From DASWJS01 sp036397035 (GTDB lineage: Bacteria; Actinomycetota; AC-67): 64,000 nt of DNA. The translations under genes were made by a program, and so were the position numbers. Shown in pieces: positions 25,073-34,132 of the stretch. The stretch lies in assembly GCA_036397035.1 (NCBI GenBank), contig DASWJS010000023.1, positions 36,557 to 100,556 of the forward strand, given 5' to 3'. Under the pieces are notes generated by a model. The model was not told the origin of the DNA, searched no databases, and worked only from the letters and a program-made list of their open reading frames with translations. The first letter of the stretch is position 1. Every line of letters starts with the position of its first letter.

Positions 25073-26182
25073 TCACCTTCGCTCCCGGCTCGGCGAAGTC
25101 CTTCCCGCCGATGGGCGCACGTCCAGCCGCGCGACCTCGAAGAACGAGCCGATCAGCCTCGCCTCGTCCCCGAGCGCGCGGCGCGTTCGCGAGCTCAGAC
25201 GGCCGGGCGGGTCGAGCGTGATCTCCGCGCTTCGGCCGGCGAACCGGATGGACCAGGTCCCGCGAACCATGCCGTCGACGAGGATCACCGGCTGCGCGTC
25301 GCCGCCGGCGCTGTAGGCGGCCGCCCCCATCGCCGGCGGCAGGAACCGCGCACGGCCGTCCGGCGCGTATCCCATCGTGTAGCAGTCCCACTTCGGCAGC
25401 AGGTTCACGCGGCCGGTCATCGGACGGGTGCCGGCGAAGGCGCGCTCGTCCGCCCGGTGCAACAGGTACCCGCCGCCGACGTCGATCGGGTCGTGCGTCG
25501 CCAGCGCCTCGCGAGCGGCGGCGGCCTTCATGCCGCTCCACCACGCGAAGTCGTCGGCCCGCGCCGGGCCGAACGCGTGCAGGTAGCCGCCGGCGAGCCA
25601 TGCGCGCGCCTCCGCCGCGTCGACGCCGGGCATCGGGCCGCCCAGCCAGGACTCGGTCGCGGCGTAGGTCGGGTCGTTCGCACGCAAGCTCGGGGAGCCG
25701 ACGCGCACGAGCACGCCCTCGGCGGTCATCGCCTGAAGCGCGACCGAGAGGTTCCGCGGCGGCCGCGTCACGCCGGCGCGGAGCGCCTCGACGGACACGG
25801 GCGCCGTCGCGGCCGCGAGGACCTCGCTCCGGATGCGCGCGTAGAGGCGCCGGCCGATGCCCGAGCGCCGCAGGAGCCACTCGACCGGCGTCGCGTTCCG
25901 GGTCGCGGCGAACACGGCCGGCGCGTCCTGGGTCGCGACCATGAACACCGAGCCGCGCATCGCCGGTATCCGCACCGCGCGCTTGGTATCGATCACGCCC
26001 TCGATGGCCGCGCCCTTCATCAAGCGCGGCACCCGCGCGAGCAGCGACAGCGGCCCCTGCGGGTTGGACGAGTAGACGCCCACGACCGACCGCAGGCAAT
26101 CCACGACCCCGGCGCACGAGCGGTCGAGCCGCTGCCGCCGCCAGGAAAACCAGCGCGCGCGGACGAGCGTGTCGCGGTCCAC
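25073..26182 (-). CDS. Winged-helix DNA-binding protein, HTH_42/AlkZ-like
   Basis: 369 residues from GTG 26182, 14 bases after the thiolase stop. The order of features fits the HTH_42 family: an N-terminal helical part with VVGVYSSNPQGPLSLLARVP, RGSVFMVATQDAPAV, winged-helix repeats, a GMKAAAAREALATH segment, LLPKWDCYTMGYAP, and a final beta part ILVDGMVRGTWSIRF. Characterised relatives such as AlkZ unhook DNA interstrand crosslinks as glycosylases, often in antibiotic clusters. The catalytic QxQ/QxD motif of AlkZ is not obvious here (SSNPQ occupies the expected region), so enzymatic activity is uncertain. Confidence 0.75.
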   Translation of the reverse strand: MDRDTLVRARWFSWRRQRLDRSCAGVVDCLRSVVGVYSSNPQGPLSLLARVPRLMKGAAIEGVIDTKRAVRIPAMRGSVFMVATQDAPAVFAATRNATPVEWLLRRSGIGRRLYARIRSEVLAAATAPVSVEALRAGVTRPPRNLSVALQAMTAEGVLVRVGSPSLRANDPTYAATESWLGGPMPGVDAAEARAWLAGGYLHAFGPARADDFAWWSGMKAAAAREALATHDPIDVGGGYLLHRADERAFAGTRPMTGRVNLLPKWDCYTMGYAPDGRARFLPPAMGAAAYSAGGDAQPVILVDGMVRGTWSIRFAGRSAEITLDPPGRLSSRTRRALGDEARLIGSFFEVARLDVRPSAGRTSPSRERR

Positions 26183-26196
26183 GCGCTCGGGTATGC

Positions 26197-27381
26197 CTAG
26201 ACGCGAACGAGCAGTGCGTCGCCCTGGCCGCCGCCTCCGCACAGCGCCGCGGCGCCGACGCCGCCGCCGCGGCGCTTCAGCTCGTAGGCGGTCGTGAGCA
26301 CCAGGCGCGCGCCGCTCATCCCGATGGGATGACCGAGCGCCACCGCGCCCCCGTTGACGTTGACCTTCGCTTCGTCGATGCCGAGGTCGCGCGTGGCCGC
26401 GATCGCCACGGACGCGAAGGCCTCGTTCAGCTCGTAGAGGTCCAGCGCCGCGGGGTCGAGCCCCGCCTTGGCCGACGCGGCCTTGATCGCGTTGGCCGGC
26501 TGCAGGTGCAGGGCGGTGTCCGGTCCCGCGACCTGGCCGTGCGCCACGATCTCGGCGAGCGGTTGAAGCCCGCGCTCGGCCGCCTTCTCGGCCGACATCA
26601 CGACGAGCGCCGCTCCGCCGTCGGAGATCTGCGAGGCGTTGCCCGCGGTGATGGTGCCGTCGGAGACGAACGCCGGGCGCAGTCCGGCGAGGGACTCGGC
26701 CGTCGTCCCGGGCCGGATACCCTCGTCTTCCTCGACGCGCACCGGGTCGCCCTTGCGCTGGGGCACGTCGACCGCGACGATCTCCTCGCTGAGCCTGCCC
26801 GCCTTGGTGGCGTCGGCCGCGCGCTCGTGGGAGCGCGCCGACCACTCGTCCTGCTCCGCCCGGCCGATGCTCATGCGTTCGTTGACGCGATCCGAGGCGT
26901 CGCCCATGTGGCACCCGTCGAACGCGCACCACAGGCCGTCGTGGATCATCAAGTCGACCAGCTTCGTGTCTCCCATGCGCGCGCCCGCACGCGCGGACGG
27001 CAGCGCGTAGGGAGTGTTGGTCATCGACTCCATCCCGCCGGCGATCGCGATCTCGATCTCGCCCGCGCGGATGAGCGCGTCGGCGAGCGCGATCGCGTTG
27101 AGCCCGGACAGGCAGACCTTGTTGACGGTGATGCAGGGAACGTCCATGGGGATCCCGCCGGCCACCGCCGCCTGGCGCGCGGTGATCTGTCCCTGCCCGG
27201 CCTGCAGGACGTGGCCCATCAGCACGTAGTCGACCTCGTCCCCGCGCACGCCCGCGCGGCGGAGGGCCTCGGCGATCGCGAACCCGCCGAGCTGCATCCC
27301 GGTGAAGGCGGTGAGCGCGCCGCTGAACTTGCCGATCGGCGTGCGCGCTCCCGCGACGATGACGGACGGTGAGCTGCCCAT
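26197..27381 (-). CDS. Acetyl-CoA C-acetyltransferase (thiolase)
   Basis: 394 residues, normal for a biosynthetic thiolase. The nucleophilic cysteine is in TVNKVCLSGLNAIALA, the second cysteine in AALCGGGGQGDAL, and the histidine in VNGGAVALGHPIGMSGAR; YELNEAFAS carries the usual asparagine. It condenses two acetyl-CoA to acetoacetyl-CoA, the first step of the ethylmalonyl-CoA pathway or of polyhydroxybutyrate synthesis, or cleaves 3-ketoacyl-CoA in reverse. GGAGGG lies 8 bases before the ATG. Divergent from the epimerase gene. Confidence 0.93.
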   Translation of the reverse strand: MGSSPSVIVAGARTPIGKFSGALTAFTGMQLGGFAIAEALRRAGVRGDEVDYVLMGHVLQAGQGQITARQAAVAGGIPMDVPCITVNKVCLSGLNAIALADALIRAGEIEIAIAGGMESMTNTPYALPSARAGARMGDTKLVDLMIHDGLWCAFDGCHMGDASDRVNERMSIGRAEQDEWSARSHERAADATKAGRLSEEIVAVDVPQRKGDPVRVEEDEGIRPGTTAESLAGLRPAFVSDGTITAGNASQISDGGAALVVMSAEKAAERGLQPLAEIVAHGQVAGPDTALHLQPANAIKAASAKAGLDPAALDLYELNEAFASVAIAATRDLGIDEAKVNVNGGAVALGHPIGMSGARLVLTTAYELKRRGGGVGAAALCGGGGQGDALLVRV

Positions 27382-27460
27382 GGCGGTTCCCTCCTCGAAG
27401 ATCGGTTCCGCGCAATCTTAGCGGGCGCTCGCGGCGGGATGCGCCCCGGCGAACGTGCCG

Positions 27461-27466
27461 TACAAT
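27461..27466 (+). promoter_or_regulatory. -10 hexamer of a probable leaderless promoter
   Basis: TACAAT ends 7 bases before the ATG of the methylmalonyl-CoA epimerase gene at 27474. With the usual 6-8 base gap between -10 and transcription start, the message would start at or next to the ATG. No ribosome-binding site is visible. Similar arrangements recur through the window. Confidence 0.5.
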
Positions 27467-27473
27467 CGCGCGG

Positions 27474-27875
27474 ATGTTCGATCGCGTTGACCACGTGGGG
27501 ATCGCCGTTCGCGACCTGGACGCGGCGATCGCCTTCTACGAGCGAACCTTCGGCGTCACCTTCACGTACCGCCACACGGTGGAGGAGCAGGGCGTCGAGG
27601 AAGCGATGGGGCAAGTGGGCGAGTCCTGGATCCAGCTCCTGCGTCCGCTCGGGCCCGACACCCCGGTCGGGAAGTTCATCGAGAGCCGCGGCGAGGGCGT
27701 GCACCATGTCGGCTACGTGGTGGCCGACGTCGCCGCCGCGATCGAAGAGTTGAAGGGTGCCGAGATACGGATGATCGACGAGCACCCGCGGCCCGGCTCG
27801 CGCGGCGCCTCCATCGCGTTCATCCATCCGAAGTCGGTCGGCGGCGTCCTGGTCGAGCTGGTCCAGGAACCGTGA
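27474..27875 (+). CDS. mce: Methylmalonyl-CoA (ethylmalonyl-CoA) epimerase
   Basis: 133 residues of the vicinal oxygen chelate fold: MFDRVDHVGIAVRDLDAAIAF with the first metal-binding histidine, then LLRPLGPDTPVGKFIESRGE, GVHHVGYVV with the second, and the GVLVELVQ end with the metal-binding glutamate. It interconverts (2S)- and (2R)-methylmalonyl-CoA, and its relatives also handle ethylmalonyl-CoA. It thus links propionyl-CoA carboxylase (29776) and the mutase (40120). It overlaps the next gene by a GTGA. Confidence 0.92.
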   Translation: MFDRVDHVGIAVRDLDAAIAFYERTFGVTFTYRHTVEEQGVEEAMGQVGESWIQLLRPLGPDTPVGKFIESRGEGVHHVGYVVADVAAAIEELKGAEIRMIDEHPRPGSRGASIAFIHPKSVGGVLVELVQEP

Positions 27876-28888
27876 CCGACTCCGGCGAGGCCGGCGTTCC
27901 CGTCTACGGGGCCGAGGACGCCGCGACGCTCCAGGAGCCGAAGCGAAGTCCGCTCAAGTTCGTGCTGCGCATCCTGGTCGGCGTCGCCGTCGTCGCGGTG
28001 CTCGTCCTGCGCACGCCCGACCGCGAGCAGCTCCTCGATGCGCTGCGACGAGCGGACCCGGCATGGGTGTCGCTGGCGGCCTCGGCGATCCTGGTCGGCG
28101 TCGCCACCAGCGCCGCGCGATGGAGTGCGTACCTGGATGCCCTGGAGATCCCGATGCCGTTCGCGACGACCTTGCGGCTGTACTTCGTCGGGACGTTCTT
28201 CAACGCGTTCCTGCCGTCGGGGATGGGAGGCGACGCGTACAAGGCCCTGCGGATCGGGAAGGCGCACGGGGCCTACACGCCCGGGCTCGCGTCGGTGTTC
28301 CTCGACCGCTTCGCAGGCTTCGTGGCGCTGGCCGGCATCGGGCTCATCGGCGCGCTGGTCGAGCTGATCGCCGGCGAGCAGCTCAACGTGGCGCGCGTGT
28401 CGGCGGTGCTGAGCCTCGGCATGATCGGGGCGGCGTCGCTCGTGCTGTTCGCCGGCGAGCGCCTGCTGGGTGGCGGGCGGCTCGTGAAGATGCACGGCAT
28501 CGGCGGGAAGCTGCGCGCCGCGGTGCGGGCCATCCAGGCGGCGGCCCGGCACCGGGAAGCGGCCGGGCGCGGGTACCTGTTCGGACTGCTGTTCCAGGTG
28601 CTCGTGCTGGCGTATCACCTTGCCCTCGGGCGAGCGCTCGGGCTGGGGGCGATCTCGATCGCGGGCATGACCGGCATCGTCGTGGTCGCCTCACTGGCCG
28701 CGCTCGTGCCGCTCTCGCCCGGCGGGCTCGGCTTTCGCGAGGCCGCCTACGTCTGGGCGTTCGGCGCCTTCGGCGTGGACCATGCGACCGCCCTGGCGTT
28801 CGCGCTGCTCGTCCTGGCGATCCTGCTCACGTCGAGCGCCGTCGGCGGCGTTATTTACGTCATTGCCGGCGGTGAGCTGCGACGATAA
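27872..28888 (+). CDS. UPF0104/lysylphosphatidylglycerol synthase-type flippase-like membrane protein
   Basis: 338 residues with a cytoplasmic N-terminus of about 30 residues and seven to eight membrane segments. Family motifs are YFVGTFFNAFLPSGMGGDAY, SVFLDRFAGFVALAG and PLSPGGLGFREAAYVWAF. It starts at GTG 27872 overlapping the epimerase stop. Relatives transport or flip lipid precursors or form the membrane half of MprF. It is the second such protein in the window (see 2672-3532). Its link to the epimerase is only positional. Confidence 0.78.
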   Translation: MTDSGEAGVPVYGAEDAATLQEPKRSPLKFVLRILVGVAVVAVLVLRTPDREQLLDALRRADPAWVSLAASAILVGVATSAARWSAYLDALEIPMPFATTLRLYFVGTFFNAFLPSGMGGDAYKALRIGKAHGAYTPGLASVFLDRFAGFVALAGIGLIGALVELIAGEQLNVARVSAVLSLGMIGAASLVLFAGERLLGGGRLVKMHGIGGKLRAAVRAIQAAARHREAAGRGYLFGLLFQVLVLAYHLALGRALGLGAISIAGMTGIVVVASLAALVPLSPGGLGFREAAYVWAFGAFGVDHATALAFALLVLAILLTSSAVGGVIYVIAGGELRR

Positions 28889-28891
28889 CGT

Positions 28892-28920
28892 TTGCATTAT
28901 CTAGATAGCGTAGATAGTAT
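28892..28920 (+). promoter_or_regulatory. Promoter and direct-repeat operator of the XRE-nucleotidyltransferase gene
   Basis: TTGCAT (28892-28897), a 17-base spacer and TAGTAT (28915-28920) make a good sigma-A promoter; the -10 ends 7 bases before GTG 28928, so the message is probably leaderless. Two direct copies of TAGATAG (28902-28908, 28911-28917) lie in the spacer and -10, a likely binding site for the encoded XRE domain. This stretch is strikingly AT-rich against its surroundings. Confidence 0.6.
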
Positions 28921-28927
28921 CAGCGCC

Positions 28928-29740
28928 GTGAACGCGGCCAGGGTCTTGCGGGAAGCACGGCGGCGCGCGGGCCTGACCCAGCGCGAGCTGGCGGCCAAGG
29001 CGGGCGTCCCGCAGCCGTCCATCGCCCGGATCGAGTCCGGCGCGACGATCCCGCGCGTCGACACGCTCGATCGCTTGCTCGAACAGTGCGGCGAGGGCCT
29101 CTACGCCCAGCGCCGCCTCGGCATCGGCGTCGATCGGACGCTGATCAGTCGATATCAGTCGCTCGGAGGACCCGCCGTTCGATCGCGCGTCGCTGAGGAT
29201 TCCGAGAAGTACATCGTTGGGGGTCGCGGCAAACGCATGCCTGATGGTGCGTGGCGACCCTCCGTGGCTCTCGAGGCTTTGACCCGACACGACGTTCAGT
29301 TCGTGGTGATAGGGGCCTACGCGGCGAACCTCCTCGGGTCGCCGCTCAACACCATGGACACCGACGTCTGTTACGAGCGCAGCGACGAGAACATCGCGCG
29401 GCTCGTCGACGCACTTGTCGAGCTGAACGCGTATCTTCGTGGCGCACCACCTGGACTGCCGTTCATCCTCGACGCGATAACGATCAAGAACGGTTTGAAC
29501 TTCACCTTCGTAACCGATGCCGGCGACCTCGACTGCCTGGGGGACGTGGCGGGTGTTGAGGGCTATGCCGAACTCGCGCGTTCAGCTGTCGAGGCAGACA
29601 TTGGCGGAACCCGTGTCCTCGTCGCATCGCTGGAGGACATCATCCGCATGAAGCGGGCGGCGGGACGGCCGAAGGATCTCCGCATGATCGAGGAGCTGGG
29701 GGCTCTGCAGGAAGAGATCGATCGGGGTCCGGCGGAGTGA
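28928..29740 (+). CDS. XRE helix-turn-helix / nucleotidyltransferase fusion protein
   Basis: 270 residues from GTG 28928; a TTG at 28892 lies inside the promoter and is rejected. Residues 4-60 form an XRE helix-turn-helix (VLREARRRAGLTQRELAAKA ... PQPSIARIESG). From about residue 105 follows a nucleotidyltransferase-like domain with FVVIGAYAANLLGS and TMDTDVCYE, as in AbiEii/MenT-type or DUF6036 proteins, and VLVASLEDIIRMKRAAGRPK near the end. Usually antitoxin-like regulator and nucleotidyltransferase are separate proteins. Codon use is less GC-rich in its middle, which suggests acquisition. A defence or toxin-antitoxin role is inferred. Confidence 0.75.
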   Translation: MNAARVLREARRRAGLTQRELAAKAGVPQPSIARIESGATIPRVDTLDRLLEQCGEGLYAQRRLGIGVDRTLISRYQSLGGPAVRSRVAEDSEKYIVGGRGKRMPDGAWRPSVALEALTRHDVQFVVIGAYAANLLGSPLNTMDTDVCYERSDENIARLVDALVELNAYLRGAPPGLPFILDAITIKNGLNFTFVTDAGDLDCLGDVAGVEGYAELARSAVEADIGGTRVLVASLEDIIRMKRAAGRPKDLRMIEELGALQEEIDRGPAE

Positions 29741-29775
29741 GGCTCGCGCGCGGGCGCTGTTAGGATGCCCGCGCT

Positions 29776-31403
<1,628 letters not shown>

Positions 31404-31407
<4 letters not shown>

Positions 31408-31604
31408 AGCCGCCCGACGTCGTGGTCGTCGCCGGACGGCCGACCGAAGCCGAGACCTCCGTGGCGCGCGCGGCCGTGCTATCGGTCTGGCGCGACGACC
31501 TGGCGGCGGCCGCGCGCGCCACAAAGCCGGGTGGCTGGGAATCCGCAGCGCGCAGCGGCGCGATCGCGGAACGGGACGCCCCCGCGCGACCCGGGCACTT
31601 CTAG
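31404..31604 (+). CDS. Acyl-CoA carboxylase epsilon subunit
   Basis: 66 residues, starting at a GTG that overlaps the pccB stop. VVVVAGRPTEAETSVARAAV followed by a W-x-x-A-A-R ending fits the small epsilon subunit found only with actinobacterial acyl-CoA carboxylases, where it stabilises the alpha-beta holoenzyme and boosts activity. The tight coupling to pccB supports this. The motif usually reads G-N-P-T-x-E-E; here it is G-R-P-T-E-A-E. Confidence 0.75.
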
Positions 31605-31810
31605 ACACTCCGGTCCGTCAAATAGCCCGAGTTGACGATGCGCGGTGCGGTGCGGGCTGCTTCCATGGGAGGACGCGACAAATCGGCCCGTCGGAGGGGA
31701 TCTCAACGACCGGACGGCGAACATCCGATCAGTCACGCTCCAGCACGACCTCGCAGCGGCAACAAGGCGGCACGCTCCGCGCCACGCACGAACGCCTGCG
31801 AACGCTGCTC

Positions 31811-33274
31811 GTGCAGGAGCGCGAGGCGCGCGCGCGGCTCGAACGGGATCTGGCGGAGTCACAGCGTAGGCTGAAAGAGTCCCAAGCCGTTGCCCACATC
31901 GGGTCATGGGAGTGGGACATGCGATCCGGCTCGGTGAGCTGGAGCGACGAGATGTATCGCATCGTCGATCGCGACCGGAACTGGGTGCCCCGGCCCGACG
32001 CGGGCTTCCTCAGCGTCTATCACCCCGACGACCGGGACCTGACCGTCCGCGTGATCACCGAGGCGGTGGCCTCCGGCGAGCCGTTCGTCCTCCAGCACCG
32101 GATCCAGCGTGCCGACGGCTCGGTCCGGTGGATCCAGTCCAAGGGCCACGTCTCGAAGGGGCCCGACGGGGAGCCGGCCCGCATGGTCGGCACGGCGCAG
32201 GACATCACCGACCGCGTGCGCGCGGAGACCGACTTGCGCCTGACCGAGCAGCGGTATCGGCGGGTCGCGCGCGCCATGAGCGACTTGCACGGCTCGCCCG
32301 ACCTCCAGGCGCGGATCGGCTCGGCGGTCGGCGAGCTCTTGCTCGTGGACGACGTGGAGGTCACGATCGTCGATGCAGGACCGTCGACGGTCCAGGTTCA
32401 AGGCGCGGCGACGATCGTGCCGCTGATGTACGGGCAACGCTCGCTGGGCTTCATCCGGATCGGGGGGCGCGCCAACGGCAGGCCGCTCGACGACGAGGAC
32501 GTCGCGGCGGCCGAAGCGCTCGGACGCCAGGCGGCCGTCACGATCGAGAACGCGCGCCAGCTCGAGCAGGAGCGCGACTTGGCCGAGGGACTTCGCGCGC
32601 TGGCCGACGCGAAGAACGAGTTCATCGCGACGGTGTCCCACGAGCTGCGCACGCCGGTTTCGGTGGTGCTCGGCCTTTCCTCCACCTTGCACCACCACTG
32701 GCGCAAGCTCGACGACGAAGTGATCGACGACGCGTTCGAGCGCATGCGCGCGCAATCCGAGCGGCTCGCCACGATGATCTCGGACCTGCTGGAGCTGTCG
32801 CAGCTCCAAGCCGGCGCACCCGGGCTCGTCGTCGTGCCGCACCCGGTGCGTCCGGTCGTCCAGCGCGTGCTGGAGGCATACGCGATGCCGGCCGGCAAGA
32901 CGATCGCGCTGCGCGCCGACGAGGACGCCGTCGCGGCGTTCGACACCGACGCGCTCGGCCGCGTGATCGACGTGCTCATCGACAACGCGTGCCGCCACGG
33001 CGGATCGGCCGTGGCGGTGGACGTCCGGGGCGGGGCCGACGGCGTGCTCGTGCGGGTGACCGACGACGGCCCCGGCATCAAGGCCGACCTCGTGGACCGG
33101 CTGTTCGACCCCTTCGCCCAAGGCGGCGGCGCTCGCCTGACCTACGGCTCCGGACTCGGCCTCGGGCTCGCGCTCGGCTACGTGGAGGCCATGGGCGGGC
33201 GCATCTGGTACGAGCCGAACGAGCCGGCCGGCGCCTGCTTCTGCTTCACGCTCCCCGCTGCCGTGCGCGGCTGA
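31811..33274 (+). CDS. PAS-domain sensor histidine kinase
   Basis: 487 residues from GTG 31811. A short coiled coil (REARARLERDLAESQRRLKE) leads into a PAS domain (AHIGSWEWDMRSGSVSWSDE ... GTAQDITDRVRAE), a GAF-like segment, then HisKA with the phospho-accepting histidine in FIATVSHELRTPVSVVLGLS and HATPase_c with DNACRHGG, DDGPGI and GSGLGLGLALG. No membrane segments, so a cytoplasmic sensor. No cognate regulator is adjacent. The frame stays open for about 190 bases upstream with coding-like content (LRATHERLRTLL) but no ATG, GTG or TTG, so the true start may be non-standard or further upstream. Nothing else is seen in 31605-31810. Confidence 0.82.
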   Translation: MQEREARARLERDLAESQRRLKESQAVAHIGSWEWDMRSGSVSWSDEMYRIVDRDRNWVPRPDAGFLSVYHPDDRDLTVRVITEAVASGEPFVLQHRIQRADGSVRWIQSKGHVSKGPDGEPARMVGTAQDITDRVRAETDLRLTEQRYRRVARAMSDLHGSPDLQARIGSAVGELLLVDDVEVTIVDAGPSTVQVQGAATIVPLMYGQRSLGFIRIGGRANGRPLDDEDVAAAEALGRQAAVTIENARQLEQERDLAEGLRALADAKNEFIATVSHELRTPVSVVLGLSSTLHHHWRKLDDEVIDDAFERMRAQSERLATMISDLLELSQLQAGAPGLVVVPHPVRPVVQRVLEAYAMPAGKTIALRADEDAVAAFDTDALGRVIDVLIDNACRHGGSAVAVDVRGGADGVLVRVTDDGPGIKADLVDRLFDPFAQGGGARLTYGSGLGLGLALGYVEAMGGRIWYEPNEPAGACFCFTLPAAVRG

Positions 33275-33314
33275 AGTCCACGGTCCTGGTCCGCCAGCCG
33301 GCCCGGCAACCGAC

Positions 33315-33343
33315 TTGACGTGGACGGTTTCTAACGTTTGAAT
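33315..33343 (+). promoter_or_regulatory. Putative promoter of the sulfate-assimilation operon
   Basis: TTGACG (33315-33320) and TTGAAT (33338-33343) with a 17-base spacer precede the cysH ATG at 33380. An imperfect GTTTC ... GAAAC inverted repeat spans the -10 region and could bind a regulator. The -10 match is modest. Confidence 0.35.
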
Positions 33344-33379
33344 GGTGGAAACTGTGGACAAGGCTGGTGACCAGCGCGG

Positions 33380-34132
33380 ATGGAACAGACAGAGGCCGTC
33401 CTGCCGACCTTCGAGGACGCGCCGCCGGAGGAAATTCTTCGCTGGGGGTTCGAGCACTACCACCCCCAGCTCGCGGTCGTGACCGCGTTCCAGGCTGAGG
33501 GCATGGTCCTGATCGACATGGCCCACCGCATCCAGCCTGACCTGCGCGTCGTGACGATCGACACCGGCCGCCTGCCTGCCGAAACCTACGAGCTGATCGA
33601 CCAGGTCCGCGGCCGCTACGGCCTCATCGTGGAGGTGATCTTCCCCGAGACCAGCCACGTCGAGTCGATGGTCGAGCGCCACGGCATGAACCTGTTCCAC
33701 AACGACCCGGCGTTGCGCGAGCTGTGCTGCCACGTCCGCAAGGTCCTGCCGCTGAACAAGGTGCTGGCGCACTTCGACGCGTGGATCGCCGGACTCCGGC
33801 GCGGGCAGAACAACTCGCGCGCCACGACGGCCAAGGTGGAGATCGACGACCTGCACGGCGGCATCACCAAGATCAACCCGATCGCGGACTGGACGAGCGA
33901 ACAGGTCTGGGACTACATCCGGGAGCACAAGGTGCCCCACAACGCGCTCTACGACAAGGGCTATACCTCGATCGGCTGCGCGCCGTGCACGCGCGCGACC
34001 CTGCCGGGCGAGCCCGAGCGGGCCGGGCGCTGGTGGTGGGAGGACGACGAGGACAAGGAGTGTGGCATGCACGCCGAGACGCGCAGCGAGCGCTTCGAGA
34101 AGGAGCTTCGGTGGGTGACGAACGGCCGGTAA
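33380..34132 (+). CDS. cysH: Adenylyl-sulfate (APS) reductase, iron-sulfur type
   Basis: 250 residues. The PAPS/APS reductase core shows VTAFQAEGMVLIDMA and VVTIDTGRLPAETYEL. The paired cysteines in RELCCHVRK and IGCAPCTRA ligate a [4Fe-4S] cluster, which distinguishes APS reductases of actinobacteria and plants from PAPS reductases of enterobacteria. The C-terminal ECGMH holds the catalytic cysteine. It reduces APS to sulfite with thioredoxin-type electrons. First gene of the sulfate-assimilation operon; the next gene overlaps by 22 bases. Confidence 0.92.
   Translation: MEQTEAVLPTFEDAPPEEILRWGFEHYHPQLAVVTAFQAEGMVLIDMAHRIQPDLRVVTIDTGRLPAETYELIDQVRGRYGLIVEVIFPETSHVESMVERHGMNLFHNDPALRELCCHVRKVLPLNKVLAHFDAWIAGLRRGQNNSRATTAKVEIDDLHGGITKINPIADWTSEQVWDYIREHKVPHNALYDKGYTSIGCAPCTRATLPGEPERAGRWWWEDDEDKECGMHAETRSERFEKELRWVTNGR

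Noticed and set aside
28892..28927. TTG 28892 as start of the XRE-nucleotidyltransferase protein
   Set aside because: It lies within the -35 element, and GTG 28928 gives a helix-turn-helix of normal length directly at the predicted transcription start.
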